From Carboxylicivirga mesophila (GTDB lineage: Bacteria > Bacteroidota > Bacteroidia > Bacteroidales > Marinilabiliaceae), in NCBI RefSeq assembly GCF_018271975.1, contig NZ_JAGUCN010000008.1:145019-209018 (forward strand): DNA of 64,000 nt, written 5' to 3'. Both the position numbers and the translations under genes were made by a program. Below the pieces are notes generated by a model. It did no database searches. It saw nothing but the letters and a program-made list of their open reading frames with translations, and was not told the DNA's origin. Positions 28,012-36,444 of the stretch are shown piece after piece (position 1 is the first letter of the stretch; each line of letters opens with the position of its first letter).

Positions 28012-29094
28012 ATGAGGAAAAAAGTTGGGGTTATAGGAGTAAAAGGATTACCTGCCATAGGAGGCACTGCCTACGTTGGTCAAAACCTGATTGCTCAGCT
28101 TAAAGAGCAATATGATTTTACCGTTTATGCCCTGAAAGATCGAATACCGGAAGGTAGTGAATGGGAGGATGGTAAACAGATAGCGTTTAATAATTTCTTC
28201 ATAAAAAAGCTGAATGTACTTATCTATTATTTAAAGTGCCTGTTTCACTCTTTATTTGTCAAGAACTATGATCTCATCCATTTACATCAGATAGATGGGG
28301 CATTCATTATACCCTTTCTCAGACTTAAATACAAAGTGATTGCAACGCATCATGGTAAAACTTATGAAGTTGAAAAGTGGAGCCCTGCCATACAAAGGTT
28401 TTTTCTGTTTAATGAGAAAATTCTGATTCGTTCAGCAAATGTGGTTACAGCTGTATCAGAGCCATTAAGTAACTATCTGAACAATAATTATAATGCTAAG
28501 GTACGGTTTATTCCCAACGGTATTAATGTTGAACAAAGCGTTCAACCTATGGAGCGTTCTGGTTATTTGTTTTTTGCAGCTGCCCGCATAATTCCTTTAA
28601 AAGGATTGCACACATTACTCGAAGCTATGAAAAAAGCCAATTATACAAGTCCATTAATTGTGGCTGGGGATATGAATCAGATGCCCGGGTATGCCGAAGA
28701 AATAAGGTTGGCAGCCGAAGGGTTAAATGTTGATTTTATAGGATTGGTGACTGATAAGAGCTTGTTAATGGCTTATTTAGAAAATTGTGATGCCTTCGTT
28801 TTTCCTTCATTTAATGAGGCTATGTCGATGATGCTTTTGGAAGCTGCTTCGGTTAAGGCACGAATTATCTGCTCGGATATTGATGCGAATCAAGCTGTAT
28901 TTAATGAGGAAGAAGTGTCATTTTTTAAAGTAGGAGATGCTGATTCTTTGAAGCAGCAACTGGAATTGTTGCATCGCGGCTCTTCAAGCTTCGATGAAAA
29001 AGCAACAATAGCTTATGACAAGTTAAGAACTCATTATTCGTGGAGCAGCATAGCCGGGCAATACATCAAAAACTATGAAGAATTAATGCAATAA
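28012..29094 (+). CDS. glycosyltransferase family 4
   Basis: A 360-residue GT-B enzyme. It starts VGVIGVKGLPAIGGTAYVGQNL, the G-[IV]-P-A-x-x-G-G loop of rhamnosyltransferase-like GT4 proteins, and continues with the histidine-rich ATHHGKTYEVEKW acceptor-side region. The donor domain has YLENCDAFVFPSFNEAMSMMLLEAASVKARIICSD with the conserved Glu residues. It reopens the plus-strand run after the minus-strand island. Confidence 0.85.
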   Translation: MRKKVGVIGVKGLPAIGGTAYVGQNLIAQLKEQYDFTVYALKDRIPEGSEWEDGKQIAFNNFFIKKLNVLIYYLKCLFHSLFVKNYDLIHLHQIDGAFIIPFLRLKYKVIATHHGKTYEVEKWSPAIQRFFLFNEKILIRSANVVTAVSEPLSNYLNNNYNAKVRFIPNGINVEQSVQPMERSGYLFFAAARIIPLKGLHTLLEAMKKANYTSPLIVAGDMNQMPGYAEEIRLAAEGLNVDFIGLVTDKSLLMAYLENCDAFVFPSFNEAMSMMLLEAASVKARIICSDIDANQAVFNEEEVSFFKVGDADSLKQQLELLHRGSSSFDEKATIAYDKLRTHYSWSSIAGQYIKNYEELMQ

Positions 29095-29105
29095 GAGTAA
29101 TTTAA

Positions 29106-29852
29106 ATGAATCAAACCCGCATCATATTTATTTTAGTAATACTAGTCATTGGCTTGGTTATATGTACTGTTTTTTTTGCCAATGGAATGTACCAGTACTA
29201 TAAAGCCTACTTGGAGCGTGGCTTGTATCCCAATGGCAATGAACAAAGAGTAGAGTTGAAACTAGATAGTCTTCAAACTGACATTTTAATAATTGGAGAT
29301 AGCCGAAGTAAACATTGGGATGTATCCGATGACTGGTGGAATAGTTATGAAGTTCATAAAATTGCGCAGTCTGGTTTTACTACAGCTCAGGTTAAAGCGT
29401 TAGTAAATAATGCACATATTGAAGGAAAAGCGAACTGTGTGATTCTATGTATGGGTATAAATGACCTGAAAGCAGGTTACTTTTTTAAGCAGCAGGAAGA
29501 TGCTATTTCATCGACTGTTATAGATAATTACGAAAAGATAGCACAACAGTTTGCTGCCAACAATACAAAAATTGTTGTCTGCAATGTTTTTCCAGAGGGG
29601 CGACATGGAGGAATCAGGCGGTTGATATGGCCATCTGGCATACAGCAGCAAATCGAATCCGTTAACAAGAGTTTGCTTGAGCTTTGTGAGCAGAAGGGTT
29701 ATCTGTATTTAGATGCCTACAGCACGCTAATGGATGGTAAAACTAAAACTCCGGCTAAGGCAAGTTATTATAAGGACTTTTTACACCTCAATAATGAGGG
29801 CTATAAAGCACTGAATAAACAATTAAAAAAGTTATTAGATGGAAAGGCGTAG
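29106..29852 (+). CDS. membrane-anchored SGNH/GDSL hydrolase
   Basis: A 248-residue protein with an N-terminal transmembrane helix (IIFILVILVIGLVICTVFFANGMY). The hydrolase blocks are clear: LIIGDSRSKHWD carries the nucleophile Ser of the GDS block, MGINDLK is block III with its Asn, and DFLHLNNEGYKAL is the Asp-x-x-His block. It faces the periplasm and probably hydrolyses or transfers an ester-linked acyl group on the glycan. Its stop overlaps the next acyltransferase by 14 bp. Confidence 0.82.
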   Translation: MNQTRIIFILVILVIGLVICTVFFANGMYQYYKAYLERGLYPNGNEQRVELKLDSLQTDILIIGDSRSKHWDVSDDWWNSYEVHKIAQSGFTTAQVKALVNNAHIEGKANCVILCMGINDLKAGYFFKQQEDAISSTVIDNYEKIAQQFAANNTKIVVCNVFPEGRHGGIRRLIWPSGIQQQIESVNKSLLELCEQKGYLYLDAYSTLMDGKTKTPAKASYYKDFLHLNNEGYKALNKQLKKLLDGKA

Positions 29853-30300
29853 TTATGCATTTGGCGAACTTCCTACAGCCAGCAAGTACAAAAGAGCTAT
29901 CAGGAATTTATTGCTTGTTCCGGCTTGGTTCTGCCCGGTTAAAAAATGGCGTGCTATGTTTCATCGATGGCGAGGCGTAAAAATGGGCAAAAATGTGGAG
30001 ATTGGCTACATGGTGATATTGGATAACAGAAGACCCGAATTAATCACTATCGGTGATAATGCCTTTGTCACAGCCATGAGCGTTGTACTAACGCATGATT
30101 TGTCACAAAAGAATATAGATGGTACTGAAACAGTGGGCGCCATTGAAATTGGAGAAGGGGCATTTATCGGGATGAATTGCACCATTATGCCGGGGGTTAA
30201 GATTGGTAAGAATTCAATTATAGGCAGTGGTGCTGTACTTACAAGAGATACTGAAGATAACTCTGTATATGCCGGAGTACCGGCCAAAAGAATTAAATAA
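29839..30300 (+). CDS. hexapeptide-repeat acyltransferase
   Basis: A 153-residue left-handed beta-helix acyltransferase. Hexapeptide turns appear in IEIGEGAFIGMNCTIMPGVKIGKNSIIGSGAVLTRD and the C-terminus is VYAGVPAKRIK. SVVLTHDLSQ supplies the catalytic His. It starts inside the SGNH hydrolase gene and ends 24 bp before the acyl carrier protein gene. That position suggests it may transfer an acyl group from the carrier protein or from acetyl-CoA to the sugar. Confidence 0.82.
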   Translation: MERRSYAFGELPTASKYKRAIRNLLLVPAWFCPVKKWRAMFHRWRGVKMGKNVEIGYMVILDNRRPELITIGDNAFVTAMSVVLTHDLSQKNIDGTETVGAIEIGEGAFIGMNCTIMPGVKIGKNSIIGSGAVLTRDTEDNSVYAGVPAKRIK

Positions 30301-30324
30301 TTAACAAACATAACGACTAAAAAG

Positions 30325-30567
30325 ATGAAAGATCAAATCAAGACATTTATATCTGAAATTACCTTTATTGAAAAGGAAACAATAGCAGATGACACATTAC
30401 TTTTTGAAGAAGGCATATTTGACTCAATGGGCTTGTTAAGCCTAATTACCTTTTTGGATGAAGAACTTGGTGTGAAAACAGAGGACAGCGATTTAAATGA
30501 GGAAAACTTTCAGAGTATTAACTCAATAGTCGCCTTTCTGGAACGGAAAAAATCACTCGTAAACTAA
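30325..30567 (+). CDS. acyl carrier protein
   Basis: An 80-residue carrier protein. Ser34 in IFDSMGLLSL is the expected phosphopantetheine attachment site. The rest is a small helical fold with acidic residues and a typical hydrophobic C-terminal helix (INSIVAFLERK). It is divergent from a fatty-acid AcpP (DSLDxVEL is replaced by DSMGLLSL). It lies within 10 bp of asnB and shortly before an AMP-forming ligase, so it probably carries a dedicated acyl or aminoacyl group. Confidence 0.85.
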   Translation: MKDQIKTFISEITFIEKETIADDTLLFEEGIFDSMGLLSLITFLDEELGVKTEDSDLNEENFQSINSIVAFLERKKSLVN

Positions 30568-30573
30568 ACTGCT

Positions 30574-32547
30574 ATGTGTGGTATCGTCGGATTTACAACT
30601 AGTGGCTTAGGTGCCAAACAGCAGGAATACGTGCTCAACAAGATGTTGACACGTATTAATTATCGGGGGCCCGACGAGACAGGTTTGTATATACAGCCAG
30701 ATTGCGCTATGGGTAATGTCCGGCTAAGTATTGTTGATTTGAGTTCGGGCCAACAACCCTTGTGCAATCAAGATGGTACCATGTGGATTGCCTACAATGG
30801 GGAAGTGTATAACCATATTGAGCTGCGCGAGCAACTGATAAAAAAAGGTCATCAATTCAGGACAAGCTGCGATACAGAGGTAGTTCTGCATATGTATGAA
30901 GAGTATGGGCCAGATTGCTTAAGTCAGTTGAATGGTCAGTTTGCTTTTTCTATCTGGAATGAGAAAACGCAATCACTTTTTATAGCCAGAGACCGTTTTG
31001 GTATCAGGCCACTTTTTTATCATCAGGTTAGTAACCAGTTGATTTATGCTTCGGAGATCAAGTGCTTGTTTGAACATCCTCAGGTTGATAGACAGGTGAA
31101 TTTTGAAGGGCTGAAAGAATCACTGATTTTTTGGGCACCTCTCTCACCGAACACATTTTTTGATGGTGTAAAAGAGCTTCCACCAGGCCATTATATGATG
31201 TTTGACAAGGGTCAATGTACGGTTCACCCATATTGGAAGCATCAGTACACTGGCAAAAAGTTTGCCGGCACCATTCAAGAGGCTGCAGAAGAACTCTATG
31301 GTCTGTTGAAAAGTAGTGTTGATTTACGTTTGAGAGCTGATGTACAGGTGGCCGCCTATTTGAGTGGTGGTTTAGACTCAAGCGTAACAACTGCTCTTGT
31401 AAAAGAGGTGCAGCCCAATGTACTTAATACCTTTTCAATTGGTTTTGATGAGCAGGCTTATGATGAATCAGGCTATCAGAATGAGGTAGCTGCCTTCTTT
31501 AATACCAACCATAAAAGTATCTCTTGTAACAATTCAGATATTGCTAAATGGTTAACAAAGGCTGTTTATCACGCCGAAGCACCACTTTTACGAACATCGC
31601 CAATACCCATGATGCTATTATCTTCTTTGGTGCGGGAAAACAATATTAAAGTTGTTTTAACAGGTGAAGGAGCTGATGAAATGCTTGGCGGATATAACAT
31701 ATTCAAAGAAACAATTATACGCAATTTCTGGGCCAGGCAACCTCAATCAAAGTATAGGCCATTGTTGCTTAAAAAACTTTACCCATATATTCCACAGCTT
31801 GCAACTGCTTCACCGATGGTGCTAAAGATGTTTTTTGGTTATCAGCTTGAGCAAACCAATTCACCTATTTACTCTCATATGCTCAGGTGGAGAAATGGCC
31901 AACAACTGGCTAATTTACTATCAGAGGGGATTAGTAGTGAACTGAATGGCTATGATCCGGTTGCTAACCTGGCTGAAGAGTTGGCGGGCGAAACAAGTGG
32001 ATACAGCCTGTTGGAGAAAGCGCAATTGATTGAGTCGCGATTATTTATGTCAGGGTACCTACTGTCCTCTCAGGGTGATAGAGTGGCCATGGCTAACTCC
32101 GTAGAAGGACGGTATCCATTTTTGGATCATCGCGTGGCTGAGTTCTGTGCGTCTTTACCTGACCATTATAAGCTAAATGGATTAAATGAGAAGGTATTGT
32201 TAAAGGTGATGATGAAAGATCAGCTACCACAGTCCGTCATAAAGAGACCCAAGCAGGCCTACAGAGCACCAGTGGCTCAGTCATTGCTCAACGATAAAGC
32301 GCTGTTGGATGAGTTTATAAGTCCATATGCGCTTAAAGATTCTGGCTTATTTAATCCAAAAAAGATAGAAGCTCTGTTAACTAAGCTGAAACGAAGTAAT
32401 AGTGTTAGTGAACAAGATAATATGGCCTTAATAGGCGTATTGTCTTCGCAAATATTGCATAAGCTATTCATTTCAGCTTACCAGGAGATTGACGAACGTA
32501 ATCTACTAAAAGGAGATATAAAAAATAAACAAATTGTAATTCGATAA
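30574..32547 (+). CDS. asnB: asparagine synthase (glutamine-hydrolysing) type amidotransferase
   Basis: A 657-residue class II amidotransferase with an intact glutaminase domain: Cys2 of MCGIVGF, RLSIVDLSSG, and YNGEVYNHIELR. The synthetase domain has the PP-loop YLSGGLDSSV and GEGADEMLGGY. Although it can be named AsnB, members in polysaccharide and exosortase-linked loci are thought to amidate another carboxylate. Its place between the carrier protein and the NadE-like gene supports that role here. It is separated by 6 bp and 11 bp from its neighbours. Confidence 0.8.
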   Translation: MCGIVGFTTSGLGAKQQEYVLNKMLTRINYRGPDETGLYIQPDCAMGNVRLSIVDLSSGQQPLCNQDGTMWIAYNGEVYNHIELREQLIKKGHQFRTSCDTEVVLHMYEEYGPDCLSQLNGQFAFSIWNEKTQSLFIARDRFGIRPLFYHQVSNQLIYASEIKCLFEHPQVDRQVNFEGLKESLIFWAPLSPNTFFDGVKELPPGHYMMFDKGQCTVHPYWKHQYTGKKFAGTIQEAAEELYGLLKSSVDLRLRADVQVAAYLSGGLDSSVTTALVKEVQPNVLNTFSIGFDEQAYDESGYQNEVAAFFNTNHKSISCNNSDIAKWLTKAVYHAEAPLLRTSPIPMMLLSSLVRENNIKVVLTGEGADEMLGGYNIFKETIIRNFWARQPQSKYRPLLLKKLYPYIPQLATASPMVLKMFFGYQLEQTNSPIYSHMLRWRNGQQLANLLSEGISSELNGYDPVANLAEELAGETSGYSLLEKAQLIESRLFMSGYLLSSQGDRVAMANSVEGRYPFLDHRVAEFCASLPDHYKLNGLNEKVLLKVMMKDQLPQSVIKRPKQAYRAPVAQSLLNDKALLDEFISPYALKDSGLFNPKKIEALLTKLKRSNSVSEQDNMALIGVLSSQILHKLFISAYQEIDERNLLKGDIKNKQIVIR

Positions 32548-32558
32548 ACTTTTAACCA

Positions 32559-33539
32559 ATGTCTGAACAAAAATTTACAAAAGAGATAATAAGACTATCT
32601 GATACACAGAACACAATTGATTCAATTGTTGCCAAACTAAAAGAAGATGTGATTAAAGTACTGCGCAGGCGCGGAGGAGTTGTAGGCATCAGTGGAGGTA
32701 TTGATTCATCGGTTACTCTGGCTTTGGCTGTTAAAGCTTTTGGTGCTAAAAATGTACTCGGTGTAATGCTACCCGAAAAGGATTCAAGTGATGATAGTAA
32801 AGCCTTGGCATTGAAATTGGCTGATAAATTCGGAGTTAGAGTAGTTGAAGAAAACATCAGCGGCGCTCTGGAAGGCTTCGGTTGTTATCAGCGACGTGAT
32901 GAAGCCGTTAAAAGAGTTATTCCTGAATATAATCCCCAGACTGATAAGATGAAAATCGGTATTCCGGTTGAATTTTTGAATTCCAATATGCCTCCTGTGT
33001 TCTATGTCACTGTTATTTTTGCCGATGGTACCGAAAAAAGTGAGCGTTTACCGATGAATGAGTATCTGCAGATTGTTGCCGCTTCTAACTTCAAGCAGCG
33101 CAGCCGTATGTCCATGCTTTATTATCATGCAGAAGCCTTGCACTACGCTGTAATTGGTACTCCCAATAAGCACGAGGTACAACAAGGGTTTTTTGTAAAG
33201 TATGGCGATGGTGGTGCTGATGTTATGCCTATTGGTAACTTGTTTAAGACGCAGGTATATGAGCTGGCCAGGGAATTGGGCGTTCCGCAAGAGATAATTG
33301 ACCGGACACCTACAACAGATACCTACACGGCTGAGCAAACCCAGGAGGAGTTCTTTTATCAAATGCCTTTCGAAACCATGGATCTGCTCTGGTATGGCTG
33401 GGAAAACGGTTTCTCGCCTGAAGAGGTAGCAATGGGTATGGAGAAGGATGAACAGGAAATCAGTCGCATATTCAAAAACTTTGAGCGTAAAAAGAAAACA
33501 ACGGATTATCTGCGAATGCCACCAATCCATAACTACTAA
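32559..33539 (+). CDS. NadE-like ammonia-dependent synthetase, divergent
   Basis: A 326-residue PP-loop protein of the NAD synthetase family, without the N-terminal nitrilase domain. SGGIDSS (residues 45-51) binds ATP pyrophosphate; KYGDGGADVMPIGNLFKTQVYELARELGVP is the family's C-terminal landmark. The substrate-binding part differs from housekeeping NadE: GTPNKHE replaces GTGNKTE, and TTDTYTAEQTQEEFFYQMPFETMD is unusual. True NAD synthesis cannot be excluded, but the setting inside an asnB-carrier protein-ligase cassette suggests an adapted amide-forming enzyme. Confidence 0.7.
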   Translation: MSEQKFTKEIIRLSDTQNTIDSIVAKLKEDVIKVLRRRGGVVGISGGIDSSVTLALAVKAFGAKNVLGVMLPEKDSSDDSKALALKLADKFGVRVVEENISGALEGFGCYQRRDEAVKRVIPEYNPQTDKMKIGIPVEFLNSNMPPVFYVTVIFADGTEKSERLPMNEYLQIVAASNFKQRSRMSMLYYHAEALHYAVIGTPNKHEVQQGFFVKYGDGGADVMPIGNLFKTQVYELARELGVPQEIIDRTPTTDTYTAEQTQEEFFYQMPFETMDLLWYGWENGFSPEEVAMGMEKDEQEISRIFKNFERKKKTTDYLRMPPIHNY

Positions 33540-33552
33540 AACAAGGTGAAAG

Positions 33553-35010
33553 ATGAACTGTGTTGACTTTTTACTGCAGGAGCATACGCATCGGCAAGGC
33601 GATTTTATTTTGGGACGAAATGGGGAATTAACATATAATTCCCTTATAGATAGGATTAACCGGCTGTCGGTTTGGTTAAGGCAATCCATCGGTCAGGCGC
33701 AGAATGTGGTGCTTATTATGCCCAATAGCCATTATTCGATCGTGGCTTACCTGGCTATTATGAAGTCCGGCAATGTTGTGGTTCCGCTAAATCCGGCGAT
33801 TGAACTGGCAAGTTTCAATGAGCTTGTTAAGCGGTGTGGGTCAAACACAGTTTTTGCTTCTAACCAGGTTGTAAAGCGACTTAATCTGGAGATGACTAAT
33901 GTGCTCAGTGAAGCAGCCATTGATACAGTAATTGAAGAGACACCTGGTAATGAATGGAGCAATACAGAAACCAAGGAAGATGATTTAGCACAGATAATTT
34001 TCACATCCGGCTCCACAGCCAAGCCTAAAGGAGTAATGATTTCGCATCGGAATATCATTGCCAACACGTCTTCAATAATAGATTATTTGCATTTAACGGA
34101 AGATGATGTTATTGAAATTGTACTGCCTTTCTTTTATTGTTATGGATTATCCCTTTTACACACGCACCTCAAGGTCGGTGGCCAAATAGTTCTCAATAAC
34201 ACCTTCATCTTTTTAAATTCGGTGATTGATGATTTAAATAAGTATAAATGCACAGGATTTGCTGGCGTACCCAGTCACTTTCAGATTCTGTTGCGTAAAT
34301 CAGATACCTTTAAGCATAGTAAGTTTCCTCATTTAAGATATGTAACACAGGCAGGAGGAAAGCTACATACAACGTTCATCAAAGAGTTTTGTGACAGCTT
34401 TCCTGATACAAAATTCTATGTTATGTATGGCCAGACCGAAGCCACAGCACGTTTGTCCTATTTACCACCCGAAAGGCTTGCTGATAAGTTAGGTTCACTG
34501 GGTAAAGGAATTCCAAAGGTTGAATTACGTGTAGTGGATGCCAATGGGGATGATGTGCAGCCTGGTGAAGTGGGTGAGATTATTGCAAAAGGTGATAACA
34601 TCATGTCAGGCTATTATCAGGAGCCAGAAGAAACAGCTACAACCATAAAAGGAGGTTGGTTGTATACTGGTGATTTGGCCAAAGTGGACGAAGATGGATT
34701 TATTTATCATGCAGCCCGCCGAAAGGAAATAATTAAAGTAGGAGGGAGACGTGTTAGTCCTAAAGAAATTGAAGAAGTAATTGTTGGAATAGATGGCGTT
34801 ATTGATTGTACAATTGAAGCTGTTACTGATGAAGTGTTAGGTGAAGCTATTAAGGCTATTCTGGTTGTTAACAAAAGACATTCTGAAATCACAGAATCTT
34901 ATATTAAGAAAATTTGTGCAGATAAATTATCTTCTTATAAAGTGCCTCAGACAATTGAATTTGTTGAAAATGTAAAAGTTAATGCAGCTGGTAAAAAGGT
35001 GAAAGCCTAA
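33553..35010 (+). CDS. AMP-forming acyl/aryl ligase
   Basis: A 485-residue adenylating enzyme of the ANL superfamily. IIFTSGSTAKPKGVMISHRN is the A3 phosphate loop, YGQTEATARLSYLPPE is the A5 motif, LYTGDLAKVDEDGF is A7, and the C-terminal AAGKKVKA holds the catalytic Lys. It is smaller than many acyl-CoA synthetases but complete. With the carrier protein at 30325 it should load an acid onto phosphopantetheine. The acid is unknown. No terminator was identified in the 239-bp region after the stop. Confidence 0.85.
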   Translation: MNCVDFLLQEHTHRQGDFILGRNGELTYNSLIDRINRLSVWLRQSIGQAQNVVLIMPNSHYSIVAYLAIMKSGNVVVPLNPAIELASFNELVKRCGSNTVFASNQVVKRLNLEMTNVLSEAAIDTVIEETPGNEWSNTETKEDDLAQIIFTSGSTAKPKGVMISHRNIIANTSSIIDYLHLTEDDVIEIVLPFFYCYGLSLLHTHLKVGGQIVLNNTFIFLNSVIDDLNKYKCTGFAGVPSHFQILLRKSDTFKHSKFPHLRYVTQAGGKLHTTFIKEFCDSFPDTKFYVMYGQTEATARLSYLPPERLADKLGSLGKGIPKVELRVVDANGDDVQPGEVGEIIAKGDNIMSGYYQEPEETATTIKGGWLYTGDLAKVDEDGFIYHAARRKEIIKVGGRRVSPKEIEEVIVGIDGVIDCTIEAVTDEVLGEAIKAILVVNKRHSEITESYIKKICADKLSSYKVPQTIEFVENVKVNAAGKKVKA

Positions 35011-35249
35011 TTCTTTGTTGAATTTTTGAATACGGTTATCCTGTTTTTTGGTCCATTCATAAAAATCAAACCTATAAACTTTGTTTTTGACTAAATGTAT
35101 AATTCTTTAGGGGAAAACAGAGATAAAGGTGATAAGGGGTTGTTGTTGATAGTTAGCTGGTTATGAAACGGGATTTATTGGTCTAAAACTCCTGTACAAT
35201 TGTCTTTTATACTCGTAAATTGTTGCAGAATCGAGAAAAAAATTGTGGG

Positions 35250-36401
35250 ATGAGAAGTGTTGAATCAATAAGTGCTATTGGTGTCAGTCAAGAATTGGAA
35301 AGACCAACAGTTTCGAAGCTGGAGTTTATTCCTGTTCAGAAAAAACGTGCAAATAAGAGCGGAGTTTTAAAGGAACAACTGCTAAAAAAGCTGGACATAA
35401 AAGTGTACGATTACCTCACACAGCACGTTGTTCCGGAGCGTGATAGTGTGCGCATTCTTGATGTCAATCATCCGAATTATCTTCATCAATCAGATTTTGC
35501 ATCTGTTCGTTGCCTGATTAATGTACACCAGGTCAATAACGTGCGTTACATCAACAAGTTTCTAAATAAGGTAAATGAATGCTTGCCCGATGCAGGCCTT
35601 TTTATTGGGTGCATTGAAACGATAAGAATTAGAAAGCACAAACTGTTTGCAATTAATAATAACATATTCAAACACCTGTACTGGTTTTTCTGCTTTTTCT
35701 TTCACCGGGTGATGCCTAAAATTAAGCATCTGCAGAAACTATACTACTTTATTACCAGGGCAAAATATCGTTGGCTAACCATGGCAGAAATGCTGGGCAG
35801 GCTGGTTAGTTGTGGATTTGACATTATTGAATATAAAGAGTTAGATGGCAAGTTGTATTTTGTAGTCATGAAAACCCATAGTCCCGATCATAATCAGAAA
35901 CCATCTTATGGTCCTGTTTTTCCAATGAAACGGGTGGGGAAGAATGGAAAAATCATCAAAGTGTATAAACTACGTACGATGCATCCCTACTCTGAGTATC
36001 TGCAAGATTATGTGGTGAAGTTGAATGGCTATAATAAGGTAGGAAAACCAGCGAACGATTTCCGCCTGGCAGATTGGGGGCGTACCTTACGAAAGTATTG
36101 GTTGGATGAAATGCCGCAGATATTGAATGTGATTACTGGAAGTATGGCTATTGTCGGGTTAAGGCCATTGAGCCAGACGCGTTTTAATGAATTGCCCAAA
36201 GACGTACAGGAGAAACGCATTAAGTTCAAACCGGGTTGTATACCTCCATACGTTGCCCTAAATATGCCCGATAGTAAAGAAAATATTGAAGCCGAGCGCA
36301 TATATATGGCTGCTAAAGAAAAAGCTCCGTTTCTTACCGATGTCAAGTACTTTGGTATGGCACTATATAATATTCTGAGTGGTAAAATAAAGAGCTCCTG
36401 A
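35250..36401 (+). CDS. phosphoglycosyl transferase with methyltransferase-like N-terminus
   Basis: The C-terminal half (about 200-383) is a bacterial sugar transferase domain: KNGKIIKVYKLRTMHPYS, then the catalytic Asp-Glu in WLDEMPQILNVITGSMAIVG and LRPLS. It transfers a sugar phosphate to undecaprenyl phosphate to start the repeat unit. The usual N-terminal re-entrant helix is missing. Instead there is a region (LINVHQVNNVRYINKFLNKVNECLPDAGLFIGC..LTMAEMLGRLVSCGFDII) resembling a reduced SAM-methyltransferase fold, with one hydrophobic stretch, HLYWFFCFFFHRV. I chose ATG 35250; TTG codons at 35220 and 35223 are alternatives. Confidence 0.72.
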   Translation: MRSVESISAIGVSQELERPTVSKLEFIPVQKKRANKSGVLKEQLLKKLDIKVYDYLTQHVVPERDSVRILDVNHPNYLHQSDFASVRCLINVHQVNNVRYINKFLNKVNECLPDAGLFIGCIETIRIRKHKLFAINNNIFKHLYWFFCFFFHRVMPKIKHLQKLYYFITRAKYRWLTMAEMLGRLVSCGFDIIEYKELDGKLYFVVMKTHSPDHNQKPSYGPVFPMKRVGKNGKIIKVYKLRTMHPYSEYLQDYVVKLNGYNKVGKPANDFRLADWGRTLRKYWLDEMPQILNVITGSMAIVGLRPLSQTRFNELPKDVQEKRIKFKPGCIPPYVALNMPDSKENIEAERIYMAAKEKAPFLTDVKYFGMALYNILSGKIKSS

Positions 36402-36413
36402 TGAGCTATTGAT

Positions 36414-36444
36414 TTTATGCTACAGATAGCATAAATTTATTTTT
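36414..36444 (+). terminator. probable terminator of the polysaccharide operon
   Basis: A 9-bp stem (36414-36422 with 36427-36435) and a 4-nt loop are followed by aatttattttt. It lies 12 bp after the sugar transferase stop and directly before the comEC start. Confidence 0.55.

Noticed and set aside
33048..33689. 213-codon open frame on the minus strand
   Set aside because: It lies opposite the NadE-like gene and the start of the AMP ligase, both of which have clear family motifs. The translated frame shows no recognisable domain.
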